A stretch of 8,349 nt of DNA from contig JAFLRW010000081.1 of the NCBI GenBank assembly GCA_022511285.1, positions 1 to 8,349 of the forward strand, in the 5' to 3' direction. This document shows positions 1-6,228 of the stretch, piece by piece (position 1 is the first letter of the stretch; the number at the start of each line of letters is the position of its first letter). Source of the DNA: Duncaniella sp. GTDB lineage: Bacteria; Bacteroidota; Bacteroidia; Bacteroidales; Muribaculaceae. Below the pieces are notes generated by a model. That model made no database searches. It saw only the letters and a program-made list of their open reading frames with translations, and was not told the origin of the DNA. The translations under genes were made by a program, and so were the position numbers.

Positions 1-2
1 TT

Positions 3-53
3 ACGAGGGCGGAGGTTAAGTTTCCGACCAACGTTGATTATGAAATTGTCTGA
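3..53 (+). CDS. Possible 3' tail of an upstream gene (partial)
   Basis: One forward frame is open from the window edge and ends at a TGA at 51-53, giving a 16-residue protein-like tail that ends VDYEIV. A second forward frame is also open, to a TAG at 82-84, so the frame choice is not secure. The stretch is too short to assign a family. No terminator hairpin is visible between this stop and the hicA promoter. It could equally be non-coding. Confidence 0.25.
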   Translation, partial: TRAEVKFPTNVDYEIV

Positions 54-87
54 GAAGTCATTGAAATTTGATTTTTTTGTATAGAAT

Positions 88-118
88 TTTGCTATTAAAA
101 AAAATAGCATTATATTTG
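88..118 (+). promoter_or_regulatory. Bacteroidetes-type promoter of hicAB
   Basis: TTTG at 88-91 is followed after 19 bp by TATATTTG at 111-118. This matches the Bacteroidetes sigma-ABfr consensus of TTTG (-33) and TAnnTTTG (-7) in sequence and spacing. Transcription would start near 124-126, leaving a leader of about 20 nt before the hicA ATG at 144. The surrounding DNA is strongly AT-rich. Confidence 0.75.
90..109. promoter_or_regulatory. Inverted repeat in the promoter spacer, candidate HicB operator
   Basis: TGCTATT at 90-96 and AATAGCA at 103-109 form a perfect 7-bp inverted repeat separated by six A residues. It fills the spacer between the -33 and -7 boxes of the hicAB promoter, so a dimer bound here would block RNA polymerase. 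HicB antitoxins with a C-terminal helix-turn-helix are known to repress their own operons through palindromes of this kind. The link to this HicB is inferred from position. Confidence 0.6.
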
Positions 119-143
119 CAATGGAAATCAAACTCAATGCGAG

Positions 144-335
144 ATGAAATACAATGAACTTCACAGAAAACTTCGGAAATACGGGTGCTTTCCGACAGGG
201 AAAGACCTCTCCGGGCACCCCGAATGGTTCAGCCCCATTACCGGACAATATTTTGCTACAAGCCATCATCAATCGGAAGAAGTAAAAAAAGGCACTCTGT
301 CAAACATCCGGAAGGCATCAGGCGTTAAACTTTAA
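144..335 (+). CDS. hicA: HicA-type mRNA interferase toxin
   Basis: This 63-residue protein has the size and layout of HicA, a small dsRNA-binding-fold toxin that cleaves mRNA and is neutralised by HicB. The N-terminal helix (NELHRKLRKYG, residues 4-14) is followed by GHPEWFSPITG (24-34), which lines up with the usual G/N-H-x-I-W-x-x-P-x-T-G strand region. That makes His25 the likely catalytic histidine. The C-terminal EVKKGTLSNIRKASGV (46-61) matches the conserved EI/V-xx-GTL-xx-I-xxx-aGi signature. The usual VPRH stretch reads ATSHH here, a mild divergence. It is the first gene of the module, with hicB starting 61 nt downstream. The start at 144 suits the leader length given by the promoter. 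Toxicity cannot be judged from sequence, but no key element is missing. Confidence 0.88.
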   Translation: MKYNELHRKLRKYGCFPTGKDLSGHPEWFSPITGQYFATSHHQSEEVKKGTLSNIRKASGVKL

Positions 336-396
336 AATTAACGAGGGTCATTTCCTCATTTTCTCATAAGGATAACAACTTACAAACATCTCAGTT

Positions 397-804
397 ATGC
401 AAAAGGTAAAGGCTTATATATGTAAAGAAAAGGATGGTACCTATTCAATATTCGTAGATGAAAAGTCTCCGATTAATTATGGTCTTGTTGGAGAGGGAAG
501 AACGGTTCAGAGTGCCATCGATGAATGGCTCGCAGTTTACAACGAAATGAAACAGTCTTACACCGAAAAAGGAATTGATTTTGTGGAGGCTGAATTCGAT
601 TTCGTATTTGATGTGCCTTCTTTCCTTGAATACTATGGCGGTCTGATAACCTTCAAGGGACTTTCCAAACTGACTGGTGTCTCTGCGGCTCAGCTCTCTC
701 AATATGCCACCGGCTATCGGCATCCTTCACCCAAGACAACGGCAAAAATCCAATCGGGCTTACACAGTTTTGCCACGGAATTGAGTCAGGTTACGCTCGT
801 TTGA
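397..804 (+). CDS. hicB: HicB-type antitoxin with C-terminal helix-turn-helix
   Basis: This 135-residue protein is the expected partner of the HicA toxin just upstream. Residues 3-50 form the HicB partial RNase H-like fold: alternating strands (VKAYICKEKDGTYSIFVDE, then GLVGEGRTVQSAIDEW) with the G-x-G-x-T-xx-x-A-xxx signature at 32-41. Residues 83-125 form an HTH with TFKGLSKLTGVSAAQLSQY and a likely recognition helix around 96-106. The N-terminal domain should occlude HicA, and the HTH should bind operator DNA, probably the inverted repeat in the hicAB promoter, giving autoregulation. It reads from the same transcript as hicA and is followed by a terminator, so the module is self-contained. 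The DNA is AT-richer than the downstream genes, as expected of a mobile TA cassette. Confidence 0.9.
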   Translation: MQKVKAYICKEKDGTYSIFVDEKSPINYGLVGEGRTVQSAIDEWLAVYNEMKQSYTEKGIDFVEAEFDFVFDVPSFLEYYGGLITFKGLSKLTGVSAAQLSQYATGYRHPSPKTTAKIQSGLHSFATELSQVTLV

Positions 805-842
805 TTTCCACTTCAGAGTATATTTCATTTCACCTGACTTAT

Positions 843-869
843 AGCCTCGTCAATCAGCGAGGCTTTTTT
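843..869 (+). terminator. Rho-independent terminator after hicB
   Basis: AGCCTCG at 843-849 pairs perfectly with CGAGGCT at 858-864 across an 8-nt loop, followed by a run of six T (864-869, the first shared with the stem). This is a textbook intrinsic terminator 38 nt after the hicB stop. It separates the TA module from the SNF2 gene. Confidence 0.9.
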
Positions 870-899
870 CCTAAAAACATGTAGATTCAAAATCGGACT

Positions 900-920
900 G
901 CAAAATTTTATTTTGCTATT
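900..920. repeat. Palindrome GCAAAAT-TTT-ATTTTGC plus an 11-mer shared with the hicAB promoter
   Basis: GCAAAAT at 900-906 and ATTTTGC at 910-916 are 7-bp inverted arms separated by TTT. The right arm continues into ATTTTGCTATT (910-920), which is identical to 86-96 in the hicAB promoter, where it contains the -33 box and the left operator arm. The site lies 40-60 bp upstream of the -7 box of the SNF2 gene. It may be a regulator site, or chance in AT-rich DNA. The second half-site AATAGC is absent here. Confidence 0.4.
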
Positions 921-958
921 TTTTTGCTCGTTAGAGAATAAATGTCGAAGAAAAATAT

Positions 959-966
959 TATCTTTG
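959..966 (+). promoter_or_regulatory. Probable -7 box of the SNF2 gene
   Basis: TATCTTTG at 959-966 fits the Bacteroidetes TAnnTTTG box and lies 23 nt before the ATG at 990, a spacing typical of the phylum. No good TTTG box stands at the usual 19-21 bp upstream; the nearest candidates are TTAG at 931-934 and TTTG at 923-926, both too far. The promoter may therefore be weak or activator-dependent. Confidence 0.5.
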
Positions 967-989
967 TGGGTTTAATTCTTTAACTTTTT

Positions 990-3815
990 ATGTCCCTCGA
1001 CTTTCTTCCACATATAAAACCGAAACCCTTGAAGGCGATGAGCAGGGAGGGGGTGAAACCCGGTTCGGAAAAACAATTCTTTTTCCAATTGCGCCATAAT
1101 GAGGAAGGAACGAGCTTATTCACCGTAGATGCCAAAGGTCAGTGCACCACTCCACCCACCCGAGCCTTTCAAGGGGAACAGGGTGTGCTGCTCAAGGCCA
1201 TAGAGGCCATCCGGCGCTCCAACATTTTCAATATCTCCTGGGGTAATGATGATGACCGGGGGGTCAGCATTGATGCTTATCCCCATTTGATGTATAATCT
1301 CATCAAGTGTGACAATATCCGCGATGAGGATATGCAACCGATAGCGGTGGCCAAAGTGCGCGCCACGGCCGTGTTGAGCATCTCCGCTCCCGAGAATGGG
1401 CGACGCAAGGGGGTGTGGAAGTTGCGCATCGACACTCCTGAGACAGATGATGCCGCTGATGTCGAGCTCCCGTTTAAGGCGCTGACCGAGAACTTCATTC
1501 TACTCAACCACTGTATTTACGAAACCGACCCGCTCGGCGAAAACTATCGCAACCTTCAGTTTTTCGCCTCAGAGTTTGCCGAAAGGATGACTGACCAATA
1601 TCTGTCGGTGGTCTACAGCTATGTGTCGAACTTCCTGCTTGATATGGGGGGTGCGCGTGTGACTATGAGCCGCGAGGAGGTTGCTCCCGAGCCTACTATA
1701 GTGTTTGAGAAGGTGGACTCAGATATGGCACTTCACATCCGCGTGACATCAAGCATTGAGGGGATTGACGAGGAATTTCTCAACCGTTTCGAGCTTTCAC
1801 ATATTGCCGACACCGACGCGCAAGGCAATGTAAGGCTGCGTCCGCTGCTGCAATTTGACAGCATTGCGGCTATTGATGAAATCGACACCCTCATAGTTAA
1901 AAATGCCAACAGCCGCAAGGAGGCGCGCGACGTGTATCGCGACGATAATCTGTTTATAATCCCGCAATATGTGGCCGGGCCGTTCCTGTTTCGTGCCCTC
2001 CCCAACCTCATCCACTCCTATCGCCTGCTCGGCACCGACAAGCTTAAGGAATATAAAGTGGCCCCCGTCAAACCCCGGCTCTCTATGAAATTTGCTTCCG
2101 GCATCGACTTTCTTGAGGGGACCGCTACCATCGAAGTGGGCGACCGCACAATGTCGCTCGGAGAGCTCTTTGAGCAATATAGGCGTGACCGCTATGTGAC
2201 TCTCAGCGACGGCACACGCGCCGTCATCGACTCCGGGTACATGAAAAAGCTGCAACGCATCTTTGGCGATAAGCGTGGAGCCGGGAAGAAAGTCAAAGTG
2301 GGCTATTTTGACCTCCCGGACATCGAGGAGCTGCTCACAGAGAAACTCGAGTCAAAGATGTTCGAACGACAGAGAGAAGTCTACGAGGGGTTTAACCACC
2401 TTGCCGAGTCCCAACTCACAGTGCCCGGACTGCAGGCCACACTGCGCCACTATCAGAGCGAAGGAGTGAAGTGGATTCGCTATCTCTACGACAATAATCT
2501 GAACGGATGTTTAGCCGACGATATGGGCTTGGGAAAAACCATTCAGACCATTGCTATGCTCTCGATAGTCTACTCGGCCAATCCCGACACTCCGGCCTCT
2601 CTTATTGTGATGCCTCGAAGTCTGATATTCAACTGGCAGCAAGAGCTCCAGCGCTTCAATCCCGAGCTTAGCGTCTACACATACTACTCAAACAGCCGCG
2701 ACATCAACGAGGCCCGACGCCACAATATCATCCTCACCACCTATGCTATGGTGCGCAACGATATTGCTAAATTTCGCGACGCCTACTTCCACTATGTTAT
2801 CCTTGACGAGAGTCAAAACATAAAGAACATCGAAGCGCAGACCACCCGTGCCATCTATCTGCTCAAAGCCGACCATCGTCTGGCCCTGAGCGGCACCCCC
2901 TTGGAAAACAATCTCACGGAGCTCTTTTCGCTCTTTAGATTTCTCAATCCCGGGATGCTCGGCGACATCGAGGAGTTTAACCGCCGCTACGGCTCCCCCA
3001 TTATGCACGACAACGACAAGGAGGCCTCGGCTTCATTGCGCCGCCGCATATACCCCTTTATGCTTCGAAGACTCAAAAAGGATGTGCTCACCGAGCTGCC
3101 TGACCGCGTGGAGCAGACCCTCTATGTGGAGATGAGCAGCGAGCAGGCGGAGTTCTACGAGCAGCGCCGCAGTTTCTACTACAGCACCATCAACGAGACC
3201 ATAGCTACGGCCGGAATCAAGAAAAGCCAATTTGTTATGTTCCAGGCCTTGACCGAGCTGCGCCGAATTGCATCTGTGCCCGAAAGCCTTACCGACGGGC
3301 GCATCCGCTCCCCCAAGCTCGACGATCTGATTGACCGCCTCAGTGAGGCCGTGGCCAACGGTCATAAATGTGTGGTGTTCTACAACTATATTGCAGGGCT
3401 TGAGCTCACCGGCGAACGCCTCACAGACCTCAACATCGACTACGAGACTATGACCGGCGCCACCATCAACCGCCGGAAGGTGATTGAGCGCTTCAACAAA
3501 ACCCCCGAGTGCATGGTGCTGCTGATGACACTGAAGACCGGCGGCGTGGGCCTTAATCTCACTGCGGCCGATACGGTGTTCATCTTCGAACCCTGGTGGA
3601 ACAAGGCTGCCGAAGAGCAGGCTATAAACCGCCTTCACCGCATTGGGCAGACAGCCAAGGTGCTGGCTTATTCTCTGATAGCTCGCGACACTATTGAGGA
3701 GAAAATCCTGCGCCTGCAGCAGCAGAAGACTCAACTCTTTGACAACCTGATTAGCGCCGACACCGCCACGTCTAAAGTGCTATCTGTTGAAGATATCAAC
3801 TATATTCTTGGCTGA
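990..3815 (+). CDS. SNF2-family DNA-dependent ATPase (DEAD/DEAH helicase-like)
   Basis: This 941-residue cytoplasmic protein is a Swi2/Snf2-type double-stranded DNA translocase. The motor fills the C-terminal half. It has a Q-motif-like LRHYQ at 485-489, Walker A DDMGLGKT at 510-517, motif Ia around MPRSLIFNW (541-549), motif II DESQ at 606-609 (DEAQ/DEAH is more usual), and motif III SGTP at 634-637. These are followed by motif V (KTGGVGLNLTAAD, 849-861) and motif VI with QAINRLHRIGQ (877-887, arginine fingers R881/R884). Residues about 355-425, with GIDFLEGTATIEVGDRTMSL and a following LSDGTR, resemble the bacterial SNF2-associated domain. Residues 1-350 match nothing I recognise, and no SWIM-type zinc finger is evident. 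The start at 990 sits just after the -7 box. The next gene begins 5 nt after the stop, so the two are surely co-transcribed. Bacterial SNF2 proteins act in transcription recycling, DNA repair or phage defence (for example DrmD of DISARM). The sequence alone does not decide which. Confidence 0.96.
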   Translation: MSLDFLPHIKPKPLKAMSREGVKPGSEKQFFFQLRHNEEGTSLFTVDAKGQCTTPPTRAFQGEQGVLLKAIEAIRRSNIFNISWGNDDDRGVSIDAYPHLMYNLIKCDNIRDEDMQPIAVAKVRATAVLSISAPENGRRKGVWKLRIDTPETDDAADVELPFKALTENFILLNHCIYETDPLGENYRNLQFFASEFAERMTDQYLSVVYSYVSNFLLDMGGARVTMSREEVAPEPTIVFEKVDSDMALHIRVTSSIEGIDEEFLNRFELSHIADTDAQGNVRLRPLLQFDSIAAIDEIDTLIVKNANSRKEARDVYRDDNLFIIPQYVAGPFLFRALPNLIHSYRLLGTDKLKEYKVAPVKPRLSMKFASGIDFLEGTATIEVGDRTMSLGELFEQYRRDRYVTLSDGTRAVIDSGYMKKLQRIFGDKRGAGKKVKVGYFDLPDIEELLTEKLESKMFERQREVYEGFNHLAESQLTVPGLQATLRHYQSEGVKWIRYLYDNNLNGCLADDMGLGKTIQTIAMLSIVYSANPDTPASLIVMPRSLIFNWQQELQRFNPELSVYTYYSNSRDINEARRHNIILTTYAMVRNDIAKFRDAYFHYVILDESQNIKNIEAQTTRAIYLLKADHRLALSGTPLENNLTELFSLFRFLNPGMLGDIEEFNRRYGSPIMHDNDKEASASLRRRIYPFMLRRLKKDVLTELPDRVEQTLYVEMSSEQAEFYEQRRSFYYSTINETIATAGIKKSQFVMFQALTELRRIASVPESLTDGRIRSPKLDDLIDRLSEAVANGHKCVVFYNYIAGLELTGERLTDLNIDYETMTGATINRRKVIERFNKTPECMVLLMTLKTGGVGLNLTAADTVFIFEPWWNKAAEEQAINRLHRIGQTAKVLAYSLIARDTIEEKILRLQQQKTQLFDNLISADTATSKVLSVEDINYILG

Positions 3816-3820
3816 CAGAT

Positions 3821-5647
3821 ATGAAAATTGATAAAACACAATGTATCATAGAGTTTGATGCGTGCCGTTCGGCGCAAACTGTTCAGAGTCTGCAGAATCG
3901 CTTTGAAAATGAGCTTAAGAAGGATGATCTAATCCATATTCTGAGTATCATCGTCGAATCGTTTGACTCCTACAGATTCAAACTGTCGAACGAAGCGTGG
4001 TTTCTTCACCTGCAGCCTATGGTGCAAAAAAGCAATTCAGTGGGCAAGTCGCAGTTTGCAGAAGTGTTGGCCAAAATCTTTGCCGAAAAGAGCAACCGTG
4101 CCTTAATCCTGGAGATTCTAACCCCCGAGGAGCAGACCTTATGGGAGCGTGTCCTCATCCAAAGATTCGTCTCTCACAAAACTGCTGAGCAGATTTTATC
4201 CACAAAAGTATTAAAGAAGAACACCAGGAAATCATATTATTATTTCTCTTCCCAGGATATCGAACTGATTCCACGACTAAAATGGTTTGATTTGAGTGCC
4301 CGCTATTTCTGGACTCAAAAGGAGTATTATATATTCCTGCCGGCCGTGCTTCGCGATTTGTTCAAAGATGAATTTGCCGTGAGCTGGAGTGCGCTTTTGC
4401 CCGCACCCTCTGCTGAGGCAGAAATTCTCAAGATGAATTGCGAGTCTGACACTCTGACCATCATCCCGGCCATAAAGAGTTTATATCTTCAGGGGCAGTT
4501 GGAGTCGGGCAGATACAGGATACTCCCAACCGTGGTGGGGCGTATGGCCAAGACTCTGAAATTAGGTGAATTTTTGCCTGAAGGTTCCGACAAGGTGGTG
4601 CGCACCCTGCGCACTATGCTTTTGCTAAATATGATTGTGACAAGCCTCCGATCCAATGCACAAATAATCGACAGCTCCCCCCACGAGAACGTGAGACATA
4701 TATTTGATTGTCTCGACAGCTCTATTTGCGATTTGGCCGGAACATTGCTGTTTTTTATCGACAAGCACAACCAACGCAATGTCACTGACACATTCATCCG
4801 AGAGTCGGTCCCGGCAATTATCTCCGAGATAAAAAAGACTGATGGTGAGTGGACTGACATCTCTACGCTGTTTGACAGTCTCTACAACCACCCACTCTCT
4901 TTTGAATTAATGACATTCTACCCATTGAGAGTGATTACACACTACACCATCATTAACCGCCAGTCGGGGCATCTCATCTCCGAGGCCAACATGGTGAATG
5001 AGGTCGGGATACCGTCTGTGTTCTCTGTAATCGGGCTGCTCACGGCGGTCGGAGTTGTTGAAATAGAGTATTTCACTGTCGACGATATGGCCCCCTCTCC
5101 CCTATTGGGCATCAAGCGTCTGCGACTCACCGAATTAGGCAAATACGCACTGAGGCTCACCGATAATTACAACCCTGCCGAAGGCCCCACCTCCGACAGT
5201 TTCTTTGAACTTGACTCCAATCATCTGATGCTCCGCGCCTTGGGCGACAACAACCCCTTTGAAGGAATGCTCTACGAATATACCCGCGAGGTAGGCCCTC
5301 GTCGTTATGTGGCCGATGCCAAACTGATTTTGAAGGGTTGCAGCTCACGAAACGATTTGGAAAAGAAAATCAGAAACTTCCATCGCATCATAGCCCCCAA
5401 TCCACCCGACAACTGGAAGGAGTTTTTTAACACCCTCCTGTCAAACACCGACTGCCTGACCCCCGAAGAAAACATCTACACCATACTGCGCGTGGCCAGC
5501 GACGCCCACGACCTTCACACCTTAATAGCCACCGACCCGGTGATTAAGAGCCTCGTAATCAGAGCTGAAGGCTACCGCATCATAGTGGAACGCTCCAATC
5601 TTGACAAACTGCGTAAAAGGCTCTTGGAGTTCAACTATCTGACGTAA
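3821..5647 (+). CDS. Uncharacterised 608-residue protein coupled to the SNF2 gene; winged-helix-like and XPB-N-like segments
   Basis: I do not recognise a named family for this protein. It has no signal peptide or membrane segment, so it is probably cytoplasmic. Residues 1-350 are mostly helical, with several basic stretches (for example TKVLKKNTRKSYYYF near 127-141). Residues 370-445 look like a winged helix: helix RVITHYTIINR, helix-turn ISEANMVNEVGI, recognition-like helix SVFSVIGLLTAVGVVEI, then a wing ending in LRLTELGKYAL. After an acidic linker, residues 496-608 show the pattern of an XPB/Ssl2 N-terminal (Helicase_C_3-like) module. It runs from a helix pair with a PNPPDNW turn (526-532) to LIATDPVIKSLVIRAEGYRIIVERSNLDKLRKRL, ending GYL-like as FNYL. 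This resemblance is from memory of the pattern and is not verified. Starting 5 nt after the SNF2 stop, it most likely encodes a partner or regulator of that motor, perhaps contacting DNA. The function is unknown. Confidence 0.9.
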   Translation: MKIDKTQCIIEFDACRSAQTVQSLQNRFENELKKDDLIHILSIIVESFDSYRFKLSNEAWFLHLQPMVQKSNSVGKSQFAEVLAKIFAEKSNRALILEILTPEEQTLWERVLIQRFVSHKTAEQILSTKVLKKNTRKSYYYFSSQDIELIPRLKWFDLSARYFWTQKEYYIFLPAVLRDLFKDEFAVSWSALLPAPSAEAEILKMNCESDTLTIIPAIKSLYLQGQLESGRYRILPTVVGRMAKTLKLGEFLPEGSDKVVRTLRTMLLLNMIVTSLRSNAQIIDSSPHENVRHIFDCLDSSICDLAGTLLFFIDKHNQRNVTDTFIRESVPAIISEIKKTDGEWTDISTLFDSLYNHPLSFELMTFYPLRVITHYTIINRQSGHLISEANMVNEVGIPSVFSVIGLLTAVGVVEIEYFTVDDMAPSPLLGIKRLRLTELGKYALRLTDNYNPAEGPTSDSFFELDSNHLMLRALGDNNPFEGMLYEYTREVGPRRYVADAKLILKGCSSRNDLEKKIRNFHRIIAPNPPDNWKEFFNTLLSNTDCLTPEENIYTILRVASDAHDLHTLIATDPVIKSLVIRAEGYRIIVERSNLDKLRKRLLEFNYLT

Positions 5648-5719
5648 TCCCCCGCATACAAACACAACTATCCTCCCGAAAAAACGTTATATATATATCA
5701 AAACGCCATCCATCCCCAA
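5648..5719 (+). other. Short gap with a TA dinucleotide run, possible weak promoter
   Basis: The 72-nt gap has no hairpin with a T run, so no terminator is visible after the 608-residue gene. TATATATATAT at 5688-5698 lies 21 nt before the next ATG and could serve as an AT-rich promoter or ribosome-entry stretch. It does not match TAnnTTTG. The downstream genes may depend on read-through. Confidence 0.35.
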
Positions 5720-6205
5720 ATGATAGCAACCATAATTTGCAGCATCCTCATCACAGCATCGGTGGTCACATCGTTCCGCTCCTCCACCTACGGCTCACCG
5801 TTGGGCTTCTTCGCCCTCTGCACGGCCGGAATAGTGCCGGAGATTTCGATGCCGCTTCCCACCTACATTTTTTGGGGCGTAGCCACCATTATAGTAATCG
5901 CCTTAGGCTATGTGCTCCCTCCGGCCATCTCGGGCTCCCGACTCGGACTCTCCTACATAGCCGGCGGAGCATCAGTCGGAGCAGTCATCGGACTTGCCAT
6001 AGGGTCTGAGGCCGCCATTATCATCGCATCCGTGGCCGGGAGCGCCCTCGGCGGTGTGGCATTCGGGCGCACCCCGCGGGGACGGATTCTCGACTTCCCC
6101 ACCTCACGCTTCTTCAACTATCTTTGCGCCAAAGGGCTCCCCTCAGCCGTGGCTATGAGTCTAAACGGCATCGCCGCCGCAATCATCATAGCATCAATGC
6201 ACTAA
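5720..6205 (+). CDS. Small glycine-rich integral membrane protein, unknown function
   Basis: This 161-residue protein is strongly hydrophobic, with about four to five membrane segments: roughly residues 1-19, 28-42, 48-68, 78-116 (long enough for two passes) and 141-160. The segment 79-116 is rich in small residues spaced as in a glycine zipper (GGASVGAVIGLAIG, then SVAGSALGGVAFG), which favours tight helix packing or oligomerisation. A short basic loop (GRTPRGR, 116-122) follows and, by the positive-inside rule, should face the cytoplasm. No catalytic or transport motif is recognisable, and I cannot name a family; a DUF456-like small membrane protein was considered but is not supported. The DUF4919-like gene starts 23 nt after its stop, so the two are probably co-transcribed. 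Codon use is C-rich at third positions, like its downstream neighbours. Confidence 0.8.
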   Translation: MIATIICSILITASVVTSFRSSTYGSPLGFFALCTAGIVPEISMPLPTYIFWGVATIIVIALGYVLPPAISGSRLGLSYIAGGASVGAVIGLAIGSEAAIIIASVAGSALGGVAFGRTPRGRILDFPTSRFFNYLCAKGLPSAVAMSLNGIAAAIIIASMH

Positions 6206-6228
6206 TCCCCTCTCAGCAACATCACAAA

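Noticed and set aside
121..147. Eight-codon upstream reading frame (MEIKLNAR) whose stop overlaps the hicA start as ATGA
   Set aside because: The promoter at 88-118 predicts a transcript start near 124-126, so this ATG would lie outside or at the very end of the mRNA. There is no other support for translation.
343..357. Hairpin GAGG/CCTC between hicA and hicB
   Set aside because: Only four base pairs with a 7-nt loop; too weak to be a terminator or attenuator, and hicA and hicB are expected on one mRNA.
1797..2255. Minus-strand open frame (152 codons) inside the SNF2 gene
   Set aside because: Antisense shadow of a clearly coding region; no family resemblance or start signals.
3033..3734. 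Long minus-strand open frame inside the SNF2 gene (233 codons)
   Set aside because: It is antisense to the most conserved motor motifs, and its translation has no recognisable domain. High GC and codon bias of the SNF2 gene explain the open frame.
990..5647. DISARM or BREX defence locus
   Set aside because: An SNF2 gene alone is not enough. No methylase, DUF1998 protein, phospholipase-D-like protein, PglZ or Brx component is in the window.
6124..6228. N-terminal extension of the DUF4919-like gene
   Set aside because: It would overlap the membrane-protein gene by 82 nt and add an Arg/His-rich stretch before an obvious signal peptide; the start at 6229 is far more likely.
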